Source: Candidatus Kuenenia hertensis (lineage in GTDB: Bacteria; Planctomycetota; Brocadiia; Brocadiales; Brocadiaceae). Taken from it: DNA of 64,000 bases. How positions within the stretch are numbered: the stretch's first letter is position 1; each line of letters begins with the position of its first letter. The translations under genes were made by a program, and so were the position numbers. The stretch covers positions 62,001 to 126,000 of the forward strand of contig SOET01000004.1 in the NCBI GenBank assembly GCA_021646465.1, read 5' to 3'. A model generated the notes under the pieces. The model ran no database searches, was not told the origin of the DNA, and saw only the letters and a program-made list of their open reading frames with translations. Shown piece by piece: positions 50,325-60,377 of this stretch.

Positions 50325-50861
50325 CTATATTTCCTCCACTTTGATATTTTTGTTGGTATATACACAAATATCCGCCGCAATGTTTAACGATTCCCCAACA
50401 ATTTCTTTAACCGACAGAGAAGAATGCTTTACCAGCGCGCGGGCGGCGGCAACTGCATACGATCCGCCGGAGCCGATACCGATAATACCGTCATCAGGCT
50501 CAATTACATCACCGCTCCCGGAAATCAGGAAAGAATGCTGTTTATCTATTACGACAAGAAGAGACTCCAGCCTTCTTAATACTTTATCTGTTCTCCATTC
50601 CCTTGCCAGTTCATGAGCACTCCGCAGTACATTGCCCTGATACTGTTCCAGCTTTGCGTCAAAACGCTCCATCAGTGCAAAGGAGTCCGCAGACGAACCT
50701 GCAAAACCGACCAACACCTTATCATGATATAATCTTCGGATCTTTTTCGCATCGTGCTTCACTACTGTAGCATGCATCGTGACCTGCCCGTCACCACCAA
50801 TGGCAACATGCCCGTCTTTTCGAACTGATAAAATTGTTGTGGATGAAATGAACGGTTTCAA
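50325..50861 (-). CDS. hslV: ATP-dependent protease peptidase subunit HslV
   Basis: From the TTG at 50861 the precursor has 178 residues. The N-terminal Thr nucleophile is exposed after removal of a short propeptide: the family's TTIxSVRxxGxVxIxGDGQ appears as [20 protein letters not shown], so about 7 residues are cleaved. [40 protein letters not shown] and [17 protein letters not shown] are conserved. A GAGGT site at 7-8 bases supports TTG; the longer frame from 50891 has no site. It forms the proteolytic core of HslUV. Confidence 0.95.
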   Translation of the reverse strand: MKPFISSTTILSVRKDGHVAIGGDGQVTMHATVVKHDAKKIRRLYHDKVLVGFAGSSADSFALMERFDAKLEQYQGNVLRSAHELAREWRTDKVLRRLESLLVVIDKQHSFLISGSGDVIEPDDGIIGIGSGGSYAVAAARALVKHSSLSVKEIVGESLNIAADICVYTNKNIKVEEI

Positions 50862-51096
50862 TATAAATACCTCAATGTTTTTACTTTGCAATCATTCAAG
50901 ACCAAATGGTATCAACAAAATTAAAAGTTATCAAGGGTTTTCTCTTCTGCGGCACTTTCTCTTTTTTCCAAAGTTTGACAAACAAAAAAATGATCGTATA
51001 ATTTGTAAAGACATTCTAACTTAACCTGTTACGTTCAGCTATACAGATGAAATAATTCATTCGTGGCTTCAACCTTTTAATAAGGAGGAGAGAGAG

Positions 51097-51495
51097 ATGA
51101 TTGCAAAAGACATCATGAATAAAATCGTCGTTGCTGCAAAAAGAGGTACCATTGGCCGTGATTTGGCAGTAAAACTCCTATCGGGAATGTACAGCGGATT
51201 GCCTGTTGTTGACGAAAAAGGCCGGGTAATAGGAGTGGTAACCGAGTTTGATCTTCTGAAAGTAATAAAAGAGGGGAAAAAACTGGAACAGGTAAAGGCA
51301 GAAGAGATCATGACAAAAACCCCTGTATGCGTAAAAGAAAATTCTTCCGTCGATGATGTTATAGACCTTATGACAAAACATAATATTATCAGAGTCCCTG
51401 TAGTGAGAGACGACGTGCTTGTCGGGATTATTTCACGCTGCGATATATTGAGCAGCGTGGTAGAACCGGAGTTTGTAACCGTTTGTTACGAATAA
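51097..51495 (+). CDS. CBS-pair protein
   Basis: The 132-residue protein consists of two CBS motifs: the first (about 8-64) ends VIGVVTEFDLLKVIKEGK and the second (about 70-127) ends VLVGIISRCDILSSVVEPE. Paired CBS motifs form a Bateman module that binds adenosyl ligands such as AMP, ATP or S-adenosylmethionine and regulates partners. There is no attached effector domain. AAGGAGGAG lies 7 bases before the ATG. The gene is a single unit, closed by the palindrome at 51534. Confidence 0.9.
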   Translation: MIAKDIMNKIVVAAKRGTIGRDLAVKLLSGMYSGLPVVDEKGRVIGVVTEFDLLKVIKEGKKLEQVKAEEIMTKTPVCVKENSSVDDVIDLMTKHNIIRVPVVRDDVLVGIISRCDILSSVVEPEFVTVCYE

Positions 51496-51533
51496 TATTA
51501 TTACCCTCGGATGCTTCGCAAATGGTTTTCCCT

Positions 51534-51557
51534 GATGGGTGTGCATGCACACCCATC
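51534..51557. terminator. Perfect 24-base palindrome after the CBS gene
   Basis: Gatgggtgtgca is followed immediately by its exact complement tgcacacccatc, then cttgtataaataataaact. It sits 39 bases after the CBS stop. It may act as a terminator, though a T-run is lacking, or be a repeat of the REP type. The rest of the gap to 51812 shows nothing recognisable. Confidence 0.5.
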
Positions 51558-51812
51558 CTTGTATAAATAATAAACTATTTTATCTATTTTCAGGTAAATT
51601 ATTCCCGATGATTGCTTTTTCTAAAAAAATCGGAAATACTCTATGGTAAATACCTTCGGGGGCTCTGTTTTTAAATGTCTCATATAGTGTTGATTGTTTA
51701 TTTCTGATCATCTATTCAACTATAATAATATTCTTTTTATCCTTGGAGTTCTCGTTTGCACCGCAATATCTTTTGTTTTGCCAGTTTGTCCTGATTACGT
51801 GGAGTAGTGACT

Positions 51813-52238
51813 ATGAAGACGATGGAAATAAAACAGAGGGAAAAAGTGGTTTCAATTCTTTCTGAGGTTTTATATACAGAAGAAGGAGTCGTTTTTGCCT
51901 ATTTATACGGTTCTTTTGCTACAGAGAGTATTTTTAACGATATAGATATTTTTATCTACATACGCAACGATAAAAATCCATTCACCTATCCGGTAGCGAT
52001 AAAAGAAAAGTTATTTGATGCGATAAATAAATCGGAGATAAATACATTTACCATTGATGATTTTGACGTCAGAATTATAAATGACGCACCATATGACATT
52101 GTTATTAACATCCTATGTGAAGGAAAACTGATGGTTGATAAAAATTTTGACTTAAGAACCGACTTCATAGAAAACATGTCAAACAAATATCGCGCTAATT
52201 ATTTTGTTCTTGATGAGGCATACGATGAAAGTAGATAG
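51813..52238 (+). CDS. mntA: MntA-type nucleotidyltransferase antitoxin
   Basis: From the ATG at 51813 the protein has 141 residues. The nucleotidyltransferase signature GSFATESIFNDIDIFI, with Gly33, Ser34, Asp43 and Asp45, is complete. In the HepT-MntA system this antitoxin AMPylates the HEPN toxin at a Tyr and so silences it. A GGAG site fits the ATG better than the GTG six bases earlier. It overlaps the toxin gene by 14 bases. The system is of the DUF86/MNT family. Confidence 0.88.
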   Translation: MKTMEIKQREKVVSILSEVLYTEEGVVFAYLYGSFATESIFNDIDIFIYIRNDKNPFTYPVAIKEKLFDAINKSEINTFTIDDFDVRIINDAPYDIVINILCEGKLMVDKNFDLRTDFIENMSNKYRANYFVLDEAYDESR

Positions 52239-52653
52239 AAAACGTGTGATGGGTTATCTGTATGATATTTCTTCTAATACGCGTGATATTGAAAGTCTTT
52301 TTAAAAAACATTCTGTGGAAGAAATCCTTAAAGAAAAACATCTCCTCAAGAGTATAAAGTATTCACTGATAGAAATATCGGAAGCCATGTCTTTGGTTCT
52401 TCAACATATACTTGCCAAACAGTACGCTGTCCCCGCAAAGGGTTATATTGATACAATTAAAAAAGCCTCTGAGGTGGGTATTGTTTCTCAAAAACTTTCT
52501 GATACGCTAAAACCTTTTTTTGATTTCAGGAATTCCCTTGTTCATAGGTATTGTATTATTGATGATAAAAAACTTCTGGAAAATTGCATTACAAAATACA
52601 AAGAATTTTTTACCTTTATTGAAGAAATAGAGAAGTTGCCAGGCACCAATTAA
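52225..52653 (+). CDS. hepT: HepT-like HEPN ribonuclease toxin
   Basis: From the ATG at 52225 the protein has 142 residues and matches DUF86/HepT. The HEPN RNase motif RNSLVHRY has Arg102, His107 and the AMPylatable Tyr109. The remaining helices (KAKHLLKSIKYSLIEISEAM-like region) match the family. It cleaves RNA when not AMPylated by MntA. It starts inside the antitoxin gene (14-base overlap), so the two are translated together. An ATG 21 bases upstream is in frame, but its position makes it less likely. Confidence 0.87.
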   Translation: MKVDRKRVMGYLYDISSNTRDIESLFKKHSVEEILKEKHLLKSIKYSLIEISEAMSLVLQHILAKQYAVPAKGYIDTIKKASEVGIVSQKLSDTLKPFFDFRNSLVHRYCIIDDKKLLENCITKYKEFFTFIEEIEKLPGTN

Positions 52654-52686
52654 TATAATACCAATCCTCTCGAATTAGGAACAAAA

Positions 52687-54891
52687 ATGGCTGAACAAAC
52701 TATCAAATTTGACATTTCCGGCATGCATTGCGTCAATTGCGCTTCAACAATTGAACGAAAACTCAAGGGGGTAAAAGGCATTAAGTCGGTACGCGTTAAT
52801 TTCTCCAATGCAACCGGTCTGGTCAGCTATGATACAAATACCATAAACAAGAACAACATTGCAAAATTTATAAAAAGTCTCGGTTACTCTGCAAAAGAAA
52901 GAATACGAATAGACCAATCTTCAAAAGAGTCCCTCCAAAAGATATGGCTTATTTATAGTATTACAACTTCCATTGTTATGATGGTATTCATGTATGTTCC
53001 TTTTCCCGGACTCGTTGAGAAATATTTATCTTACATACAGCTAGGTCTCGCAACAATTACAATATTGGGGCCCGGAATGGATTTTTTTATCAGCGCCTAT
53101 AAGTCTGTCAAAAACCTTTTTGCCAATATGGACGTCCTGGTCTCTCTGGGCATTTTGTCTGCTTTTATATACAGCACATTTGCCATTTTCGGCATTTTTG
53201 GCACATCAAGCCACGCATTTTTTGAAACCTCCGTAATGCTGATTGCCTTTATTCGCATTGGTAAGTATATGGAAGAACGTGCAAAAGGAAAAGCAAGCAT
53301 GGCATTACAAAAACTCATAAAATTACAGGCAGACAAAGCACGTTTGCTTTCTCCTGAAGGAAAAGAAACGGAAGTGAATGCTTCAAGTCTTAACGTTGGA
53401 GATACGGTTATCGTACGGGCGGGTGAAATTATCCCCGTGGATGGTGAAATCGAAGAAGGAACCTCAACTATTGATGAGTCGATGGTGACAGGCGAATCTC
53501 TGCCGGTTGCAAAGAAAAAAGGCGACCGCGTCATCGGGTCGACAATGAACAAAACGGGAGTTCTCATTATAAAAACCTCAAAGGTTGGAGAAGATACTGT
53601 TTTATCACAAATTATTAATATGGTAGAAGATGCTCAAATGGATAAGGCGCCTATCCAGCGGTTCGCGGATAACGTATCCAATATTTTTGTTCCCATCGTC
53701 GTTGCTATTTCCATAATAACGTTTCTCTGCTGGTATTTCATATTTTATCATGCCGCTTCTCAGCCCCCTCTTGTATGGGCGTTAAAAACAGCGGTTGCAG
53801 TTTTGGTAATAGCATGTCCCTGCGCTCTTGGGCTTGCAACACCCACTGCCATCATGGTGGGAAGCGGTATCGGTCTTAATAATTCAATACTTATAAAGAG
53901 AGCCAGCGCCCTTGAACAAATTGCGAGAATAGATACTATCGTATTTGACAAAACAGGAACTATTACAGAAGGAAAATTTGGCGTGGAAAACATCGTTCCT
54001 TCGGGAGAAATAAATGACAATGATCTTATTGCCCTCGCATCCGCAGGTTGCGCCTTTTCGAATCATCCTCTTTCCTTGTCTGTTGTTGATGAGGCAAAAG
54101 CAAGAAAACTTTCGTGGGATACGGTTCAGGATTTCAGAGAACTTGCAGGCAGCGGAATACAATGCAAATATAAAGACAAAACCCTAATGATAGGCAATGA
54201 GTCCCTTATGACTTCGAACAACATTACTATCGACTCCTTACAAAACAAAACAAAAGAATTGGAGGTTAAGGGAGAATCCATTCTCTACGTTTCTTACAAT
54301 AATACCTGCCAGGGCGTATTGGGCCTTATGGATAAGATAAAACAAAACGCAAAAGAGGCGATATCCTCATTACAACAAATGAATATACGCACCGTAATGA
54401 TGACAGGAGATAGTGAACTCGTGGCGAACGCAGTCTCTTCCGCAGTAAATATAAAAGAATACCGTTCAAAAGTACTGCCGGGGGAAAAAAGAGACGTAGT
54501 AAAAAACTATCAGGAACAGGGAATGAAAGTAGGGATGATCGGCGATGGTATAAATGATGCTCCTGCGCTGGCTCAGGCGGATGTGGGTATTGCCATAGGA
54601 GCAGGCACCGATGTTGCCAAGGAAACAGGCGATATTATACTTATAAAAAATGATATTATGGATGTCGTACGTGCCATACAGTTAGGGAAAAAAACACTCA
54701 CAAAGATACGTCAAAATTTATTTTGGGCTTTTTTTTACAATTCGATTGGGATTCCAATTGCCGCTGGAGTCCTGTCTCCTTACTTTGGCATAAGCCTAAA
54801 ACCTGAATACGCAGGACTTGCAATGGCGTTTTCTTCCGTTTCCGTAGTAACAAACTCTTTACTTCTAAAAAAGCTATCCTTCCGCTCATAA
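52687..54891 (+). CDS. copA: Copper-exporting P1B-type ATPase
   Basis: The 734-residue protein starts with one heavy-metal-associated domain ([10 protein letters not shown], Cys15 and Cys18). It has eight membrane segments, with the metal-binding CPC motif at Cys377-Pro378-Cys379 in [13 protein letters not shown]. The phosphorylated Asp421 is in DKTGT, the actuator has TGES, the nucleotide domain has the HP pair (SNHPLSLSV) and the P domain ends [20 protein letters not shown]. These are the CopA/PIB-1 signatures for exporting Cu+ to the periplasm. No ribosome site is evident. Its end overlaps the convergent reductase gene by 6 bases. Confidence 0.95.
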   Translation: MAEQTIKFDISGMHCVNCASTIERKLKGVKGIKSVRVNFSNATGLVSYDTNTINKNNIAKFIKSLGYSAKERIRIDQSSKESLQKIWLIYSITTSIVMMVFMYVPFPGLVEKYLSYIQLGLATITILGPGMDFFISAYKSVKNLFANMDVLVSLGILSAFIYSTFAIFGIFGTSSHAFFETSVMLIAFIRIGKYMEERAKGKASMALQKLIKLQADKARLLSPEGKETEVNASSLNVGDTVIVRAGEIIPVDGEIEEGTSTIDESMVTGESLPVAKKKGDRVIGSTMNKTGVLIIKTSKVGEDTVLSQIINMVEDAQMDKAPIQRFADNVSNIFVPIVVAISIITFLCWYFIFYHAASQPPLVWALKTAVAVLVIACPCALGLATPTAIMVGSGIGLNNSILIKRASALEQIARIDTIVFDKTGTITEGKFGVENIVPSGEINDNDLIALASAGCAFSNHPLSLSVVDEAKARKLSWDTVQDFRELAGSGIQCKYKDKTLMIGNESLMTSNNITIDSLQNKTKELEVKGESILYVSYNNTCQGVLGLMDKIKQNAKEAISSLQQMNIRTVMMTGDSELVANAVSSAVNIKEYRSKVLPGEKRDVVKNYQEQGMKVGMIGDGINDAPALAQADVGIAIGAGTDVAKETGDIILIKNDIMDVVRAIQLGKKTLTKIRQNLFWAFFYNSIGIPIAAGVLSPYFGISLKPEYAGLAMAFSSVSVVTNSLLLKKLSFRS

Positions 54892-55941
54892 AGGCATAAG
54901 GTCCCTTCCCGCTATTTTTGCGCCTAATTTCCATGATACTGTCGTTTGTCTTCTTTCCTTTTTTGTTAGTTCCGTATACACAGAAATCACATCCGCTCCC
55001 GGCTTACTGCCGGTACATATCGCTTCTGCTGCAAAAAGACCCGACGACAATGCACATGAAATTCCTTCTCCAAAGGCATTCAGAAATCCCGCTGCTTCCC
55101 CCACCAGGAGGATATTGCCCTTTCCCAGATAAAAATTCCCTGTAGTACACATATTATTTCCAAGACAGCTTGTTTTTCTTATTAATTTTTTCAATGTCAG
55201 GCCGTGTACTTTCTCCAGCATTTGCCGATATGTACTCAGGCAGGGAAAAACTTTTCCCCCTTTTCTCACTGAAGTCCCAAATACCTGCAAGTCGTCCTTT
55301 ACGCTGAACCACGCATATACTTCGCCATATTTTTGATCTAAAAACCCATGATAAAAATATGGATCTAACTGAGACTGCCCTTCATAATAATTTTGATACG
55401 CAATGAACCATTTCAAATTACGCTCAAATTCGGGTGACAGCATTGCTCTGATTTTGGATTTGCTTCCTTCTGCACTCACTAAATACCTGCATTTCACCTG
55501 ATGCAATTTATTTTTCGAGGAATCAAAATAATGTACATTGATCACATTATTTTCAATCTCAAACCCCTTAAACTCGGAGCAATCCACAACTTCCGCACCG
55601 GAATTGCTAATAAGCCAGTAATCGTATTCCGAACGCCATATATTCGGCGCCCCTTCGTTGTTTTTTGAAAAAGGCCAGTCTGAATAATTTTCATCACTGC
55701 TCCAAAACCTTACCCCTTTTAACAACTTTGGTTTTACATAAACAGAATCGGGAATTTTACCAAAATAGCGTTCTGTGATCTCCTGTGATTTTTTAAAAAT
55801 GATACCTGAACAAATCTTATATCGGGGCAGTTTCTTTTTCTCCAGCACAAGCACTTTTGCCCCCTCATCTGTGAGTTTTTTTGCTGCGGCAGCACCTGAC
55901 GGACCTGAACCTACTACTATTGAATCGTATGTGTCTTTCAT
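54886..55941 (-). CDS. FAD-dependent oxidoreductase, geranylgeranyl reductase type
   Basis: The 351-residue protein matches the geranylgeranyl reductase/lipid reductase branch of the PHBH-fold flavoproteins. The FAD motif is [20 protein letters not shown], followed by [11 protein letters not shown], which corresponds to the PRxKxCGG motif in variant form. [15 protein letters not shown] and [20 protein letters not shown] are the second and third FAD-binding blocks. Such enzymes reduce isoprenoid or lipid double bonds, or act on other polyenes. Involvement in ladderane or menaquinone lipid chemistry would be of interest for an anammox bacterium but is only speculation. It faces copA tail to tail. 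Confidence 0.85.
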   Translation of the reverse strand: MKDTYDSIVVGSGPSGAAAAKKLTDEGAKVLVLEKKKLPRYKICSGIIFKKSQEITERYFGKIPDSVYVKPKLLKGVRFWSSDENYSDWPFSKNNEGAPNIWRSEYDYWLISNSGAEVVDCSEFKGFEIENNVINVHYFDSSKNKLHQVKCRYLVSAEGSKSKIRAMLSPEFERNLKWFIAYQNYYEGQSQLDPYFYHGFLDQKYGEVYAWFSVKDDLQVFGTSVRKGGKVFPCLSTYRQMLEKVHGLTLKKLIRKTSCLGNNMCTTGNFYLGKGNILLVGEAAGFLNAFGEGISCALSSGLFAAEAICTGSKPGADVISVYTELTKKERRQTTVSWKLGAKIAGRDLMPL

Positions 55942-56163
55942 CTTATACTCGTTCTATCCAATTAAATTCCAGAAACAGTAATGGACTTTTTTAAAACTTA
56001 TTTGATGGAATATACTTTCAAGGTTAGAATGAAAGGAGTTGTTTACCAAGGTATATTCAACATTAACACTGACAAAGTAAAAAACCAGTATAGCTATGAA
56101 ATATCCTTTTTGTCAATCAGAACAATGAGCAATGAGATTGTCGGAAAAACAGGAGGTGAAAAA

Positions 56164-56472
56164 ATGATAGCAGAAATCAGTGTGATACCAATTGGCGCGG
56201 GTATTGACCTGGCTAAGCATGTCGCAAAAGTTCTCAAAGTAATCGATGAAAGCGGTCTTGACTACAAACTCAACGCAATGGGAACGGTTGTTGAAGGGGA
56301 TAGCGATAGTGTTTTTGATTTAGTGAAGAAATGCCATAATGCAATGCTCGAAACATCGCAAAGAGTTTATACTACGATAAAAATTGATGAAAGGAGAGAT
56401 ACAACAGGCAAAATGCTCGATCACAAAGTACAGGCAGTTGAGCAGGCTGCGGGAAGAAGTTTAAAAAAATAA
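56164..56472 (+). CDS. MTH1187-family thiamine-binding protein
   Basis: From the ATG at 56164 the protein has 102 residues: MIAEISVIPIGAGIDLAKHV, then AMGTVVEGDSDSVFDLVKKC. This matches the small MTH1187/YkoF-like fold that binds thiamine pyrimidine-type ligands. AGGAGGTG lies 7 bases before the ATG and settles the start; a longer frame from 55981 adds 61 residues unlike the family. It opens a rightward run with the DJ-1-like protein and the molybdopterin oxidoreductase, with gaps of 33 and 14 bases. The ligand here is not shown. Confidence 0.85.
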   Translation: MIAEISVIPIGAGIDLAKHVAKVLKVIDESGLDYKLNAMGTVVEGDSDSVFDLVKKCHNAMLETSQRVYTTIKIDERRDTTGKMLDHKVQAVEQAAGRSLKK

Positions 56473-56505
56473 GGACTCTGTATAATTTATTCCGGGAGTA
56501 CAAAA

Positions 56506-57120
56506 ATGAAAAAAACATTTTTTGTGTACCAACTAACACTTATACCATTTATTTTATTTACAATGTATTTTATCAATGGTAAAGGAGCACATGCCATGCA
56601 ATCAATAAAAGGGAAAAAAGTCGTAATGATTATCGCAAAAAATAATTTCAGAGATGAAGAATTACTGGAACCAAAAGCGATTCTTGAAAAAAACGGTGCG
56701 ACGGTAACAATCGCATCTTCTTCACTTAAAGAATCCACGGGGATGTTGGGAGCAAAAGTAACTCCGGATATTCTTTTTACGGATATAACTGTTGAAGATT
56801 TTGACGCGGTAGTATTTGTTGGAGGTACAGGGTCGAGTGAATACTGGGACAATCCCACGGCACACAAGATTGCAAAAGACGCCTGCGCGGCAAACAAAAT
56901 AGTGGGAGCAATCTGCATAGCCCCGGTAACACTGGCAAAGGCAGGATTACTGAAAGGAAAAAAAGCCACAACATATTCTTCTACCGTAAATGATATCAAA
57001 TCCGAAGGCGCAAATTATACTGGTGCAAACGTTGAAAGAGATGGTAACATTATTACATCAGAAGGTCCGAAATCAGCAAAGAAGTTTGGTGAAACAATTG
57101 TAAAGGCGCTTCAGCAATAG
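56506..57120 (+). CDS. Exported DJ-1/PfpI family protein
   Basis: The 204-residue protein begins with a signal sequence (MKKTFFVYQLTLIPFILFTM, cleavage near ..KGAHA-MQS), which is unusual for the family. The DJ-1/PfpI fold follows. KVVMIIAKNNFRDEELLEPK provides the conserved Glu52, and the nucleophile Cys137 sits in the elbow GAICIAPVTLAKAGLLKGKK. Family members are glyoxalases, deglycases, chaperones or peptidases, depending on the protein. Here it is exported and so probably protects periplasmic or paryphoplasmic proteins. It is 14 bases ahead of the molybdopterin oxidoreductase. Confidence 0.85.
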   Translation: MKKTFFVYQLTLIPFILFTMYFINGKGAHAMQSIKGKKVVMIIAKNNFRDEELLEPKAILEKNGATVTIASSSLKESTGMLGAKVTPDILFTDITVEDFDAVVFVGGTGSSEYWDNPTAHKIAKDACAANKIVGAICIAPVTLAKAGLLKGKKATTYSSTVNDIKSEGANYTGANVERDGNIITSEGPKSAKKFGETIVKALQQ

Positions 57121-57134
57121 AGGAATATCTCTCT

Positions 57135-59243
57135 ATGCCAATCCAATGGCACAAAACAACATGTTCATACTGCGGCTTTGGCTGCGGTTTAATGGTTGGA
57201 GTTGACAGGGGAAAGATCGTTGAAATTAAAGGAATGGAAGGCCACCCAACCAATGATGGAATGATCTGCACTCTTCCCGCCAACTCTGTTCCCATCTTTG
57301 GCGCAGAGGGGAGGCTGACAAAGCCAATGATCCGGCGCGATGGAAAGTTATCCCCCGTAACGTGGGAAGAAGCTATTGCGCATGTTGCCGCACAATTAAA
57401 AAAGATAATAGAAACTCATGGGCCCGGGGCAGTCGCTATTCATAGCGGTGCGATATGCATGACAGAAGAGTATTATCTGATGAACAAATTGCTGAAGGCT
57501 TCCATCGGTTCTAATAATATAGAGTCCAGCACCCGTCTTTGTATGGCAAGCTCGGCAATGGGTTTTGTTTCAACTATCGGGGCAGACGCTCCCCCTGCAT
57601 GTTATGATGATATAGAAATGGCGGATTTATTCTTTATCGCAGGCAATAACATGGCGGTTTCCGTGCCGGTATTATTTATGCGTGTAGCGCGCGCTAAAGA
57701 AAACAACGGGGCGAAAGTGATTGTCGTTGACCCGCGCAAATCAGAAACCTCATCCATAGCGGACATACATCTCCGGATCAAACCGGGTACGGACGTCGCG
57801 CTGAATAATGCACTCGCCCATGTTTTATTGAAAGAAGGCTATGTAAACGAAGAAACGGTGGAAGAATACGCTTCAGGCCTCAAGGACCTTAAGGAACTCT
57901 TAGAAGACTACCCCCCTTCGAAAGCATCAGAAATCACAGGATGTCCCGAGCAACTCATCATCGACGCTGCACGAACTATTGGCCGTTCAAAAGCAATGCT
58001 TACCTTCTGGTTCCAGGGGTATAATCATTCATCTCAGGCGGTCTTTAAGAATAACACACTTCATAATTTATGGCTTCTCACAAATAATTTCTGCAGGCCC
58101 GGCGCCGGGCCTCTTTCAATTACCGGAGAATGCAATGCCCTGGGCTGCCGCTGGATAGGCGGATTATCGCATCTTTTGCCGGGTATGAGAATGGTGGCAA
58201 ACCCTCAGCACCGGCAGGAAATTGCCGCTTTCTGGGATATTCCAATGGAAAAACTCCGGCCAATACCCGGCAGATCTATAATAGATATAATCAGAGGCCT
58301 TCACACCGGTGATGTGCGTGCTTTTTGGAGCATTACCACAAACCCCGCCGCCTCGCTGCCTAATACAAAATGGATTACCGCGGGGCTGGCGAAGGCGGAA
58401 TTGCTTATTGTTCAGGATATTTTTCACCCAACCGAAACTACTAATCTGGCAACGGTAGTATTGCCCGCAGCCCAGTGGTGTGAAAAAACGGGCACATTTA
58501 TTTCTTCAGAGCGGCGCATTGAACTTGCAGAGAAGATAATTGATCCACCCGGTGATGCAAAACCGGATTACGAAATATTGTGCCTCATTGCACGCGCAAT
58601 GGGTTTCGAAAAAGAATTCCCTTATTCTTCACCCGAAGAAGTCTTTGAAGAGTTAAAAAAAACAACCAAAGGACGCATCTGCGACCTAAACGGCGTAACG
58701 TATGAACGATTGCGCGGAAAAGTCGGCTTGCAGCTGCCCTGCCCTGATGTGAATCATCCCGGAACACCACGTTTATTTACGGATAAAAATTTCCCCAGGG
58801 CTGATGGACGTGCCGCATTGCTGCCGCGCGAATACAAGACATCAAAAGAAACGATTAATGAAGAATACCCCTTTGTTCTTATCACCAGCCGTCAGCAATG
58901 GCACTTTAACACCCGTACCCGGACCGGACGTATTCCAAAATTACACCGCAATGCTCCTGATAATTTTGTCGAAATTCATCCTTCTGACGCTGCGAATCTT
59001 TGCATAAACACAGGAGATACGGTTGAAATTTCCTCCGTCAGAGGTACGGCAAAAGGTGTGGCTCGTGTTTCTGACAGCGTACTTCAGGGTACCGTTTATA
59101 TGCCGATACATTATGGCAGCGCAATAAACATTGAAGACGGCAAATTGGCAAATCTCGTTACCAATAATGTGTATGATATCCATTCAAAACAACCAGAATA
59201 TAAATTCAGCGCGGTTAAGGTAAAAAAGGCCCGGTGGTCTTAA
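57135..59243 (+). CDS. Molybdopterin oxidoreductase, formate dehydrogenase/nitrate reductase type
   Basis: The 702-residue protein has an N-terminal [4Fe-4S] motif (Cys10, Cys13, Cys17, Cys45: TTCSYCGFGCGLMVG and GMICTLPANS). Cys136 in STRLCMASSAMGF is the likely molybdenum ligand, a cysteine as in NapA/NasA. The C-terminal MoCo-binding barrel includes WHFNTRTRTGRIPKLHRNAP and VEIHPSDAANLCINTGDTVE. This layout is closest to assimilatory nitrate reductase and formate dehydrogenase alpha subunits. No Tat signal is present. No partner subunit is adjacent; instead a histidine kinase starts 13 bases later, so the enzyme and the signalling genes are probably co-expressed. The substrate is unresolved. 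Confidence 0.9.
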   Translation: MPIQWHKTTCSYCGFGCGLMVGVDRGKIVEIKGMEGHPTNDGMICTLPANSVPIFGAEGRLTKPMIRRDGKLSPVTWEEAIAHVAAQLKKIIETHGPGAVAIHSGAICMTEEYYLMNKLLKASIGSNNIESSTRLCMASSAMGFVSTIGADAPPACYDDIEMADLFFIAGNNMAVSVPVLFMRVARAKENNGAKVIVVDPRKSETSSIADIHLRIKPGTDVALNNALAHVLLKEGYVNEETVEEYASGLKDLKELLEDYPPSKASEITGCPEQLIIDAARTIGRSKAMLTFWFQGYNHSSQAVFKNNTLHNLWLLTNNFCRPGAGPLSITGECNALGCRWIGGLSHLLPGMRMVANPQHRQEIAAFWDIPMEKLRPIPGRSIIDIIRGLHTGDVRAFWSITTNPAASLPNTKWITAGLAKAELLIVQDIFHPTETTNLATVVLPAAQWCEKTGTFISSERRIELAEKIIDPPGDAKPDYEILCLIARAMGFEKEFPYSSPEEVFEELKKTTKGRICDLNGVTYERLRGKVGLQLPCPDVNHPGTPRLFTDKNFPRADGRAALLPREYKTSKETINEEYPFVLITSRQQWHFNTRTRTGRIPKLHRNAPDNFVEIHPSDAANLCINTGDTVEISSVRGTAKGVARVSDSVLQGTVYMPIHYGSAINIEDGKLANLVTNNVYDIHSKQPEYKFSAVKVKKARWS

Positions 59244-59256
59244 CGCACAGAAAACT

Positions 59257-60348
59257 ATGCTTGATTATTTTATTAAAAATCAATTAAAGGCAACAAAAAG
59301 AACAATCCGGTTCTTCGAAGAAATTTTACGGTCAACAAATAACGGCATAATAGTTACCGACGTCATGAAAAATATTATCGTTGCGAATGACGCCTTTTGT
59401 GCTTTTTTTGATTGCAAATGGAGGGATGTTATCGAAACAAATCTATTTGTATGGCTTGAACAGCTTGATGATAATGCCCCGGAACAATGGACTGCGCTGG
59501 AAGAAAATGTGTACCGTAGCGGCTTCTGGCAGGAAGCAGAATTTCAGAGAACAACCACTGATGGTGTTAAATATTTTAGCGTCAATGCATCTCTCGTTGA
59601 AAATTTAGATACAAAAGAACATGGCATTATTGTTAGCATCTGGCGTAATATTACCCGGCAAAGACAGATGGAAAACGAAATCATTGCTTCGGAAAGGCTT
59701 GCCGTATTAGGTAAAATTTCAGGAAGCATCGCTCATGAAATTAAGAACCCCCTCGGGGTAATTGACAGTTCCGCTTATTATTTGGATCTAAAACTAAAGG
59801 ACGCTGACTATAAAATAAAAGAGCATCTTAACCGTATTAAGGCACAAGTTAGGAAAGCTTCCGGGATAATACAAAACTTACTCGACGTGGCAAAAATGAA
59901 AGAACCCTATAAGGAAGCAATAAATATTAATACTATTATTACAAACATACTCTTAACCATGAATTTGCCCCCCACTATGAAAATTATAAAAAAAATGACA
60001 GATACTGTTATTAAGGCAGACAGAGAGCAACTCGAAATGGTTTTCAACAATATTATCGTAAATGCTTTTCAGGCAATGGATGGCCGTGGAATCTTGTCTA
60101 TCTATGCACAGGAAAAAGACATTTCAGGAAACAAATGTATAGAAATTCAATTTCACGACACAGGACCCGGTATTACTCCGGAGAATCAGGAAAGAATATT
60201 TACTCCGCTCTATAGCACAAAAACCACCGGAATCGGCTTTGGTTTGACTATTTGTAAAATGATTATCGAAAGGCACGGGGGAACAATCACCGTTGCCTCT
60301 GAAAAGGGAAAGGGGGCAACTTTTATTATACAATTGCCCATAGTATGA
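59257..60348 (+). CDS. PAS-domain sensor histidine kinase
   Basis: The 363-residue protein has no membrane segment. A PAS domain (about residues 20-135) starts ILRSTNNGIIVTDVMKNIIV and ends with a PAC-like IIVSIWRNITRQRQMENEI. The H-box is GSIAHEIKNPLGVI with His160, the N box NAFQAMDG, and the ATP lid DTGPGITPENQERIF with GFGLTICKMIIERHGG. It is thus a cytoplasmic sensor. It starts 13 bases after the oxidoreductase and is 29 bases ahead of the double-receiver protein. It probably responds to a redox or ligand cue bound by its PAS domain. Confidence 0.9.
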   Translation: MLDYFIKNQLKATKRTIRFFEEILRSTNNGIIVTDVMKNIIVANDAFCAFFDCKWRDVIETNLFVWLEQLDDNAPEQWTALEENVYRSGFWQEAEFQRTTTDGVKYFSVNASLVENLDTKEHGIIVSIWRNITRQRQMENEIIASERLAVLGKISGSIAHEIKNPLGVIDSSAYYLDLKLKDADYKIKEHLNRIKAQVRKASGIIQNLLDVAKMKEPYKEAININTIITNILLTMNLPPTMKIIKKMTDTVIKADREQLEMVFNNIIVNAFQAMDGRGILSIYAQEKDISGNKCIEIQFHDTGPGITPENQERIFTPLYSTKTTGIGFGLTICKMIIERHGGTITVASEKGKGATFIIQLPIV

Positions 60349-60377
60349 ATTCATATACAGTATTACAGGAGGAATAA

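Noticed and set aside
55981-56163. Longer N-terminal extension of the thiamine-binding protein
   Set aside because: A strong AGGAGGTG site precedes the internal ATG at 56164 and the extension does not resemble the family.
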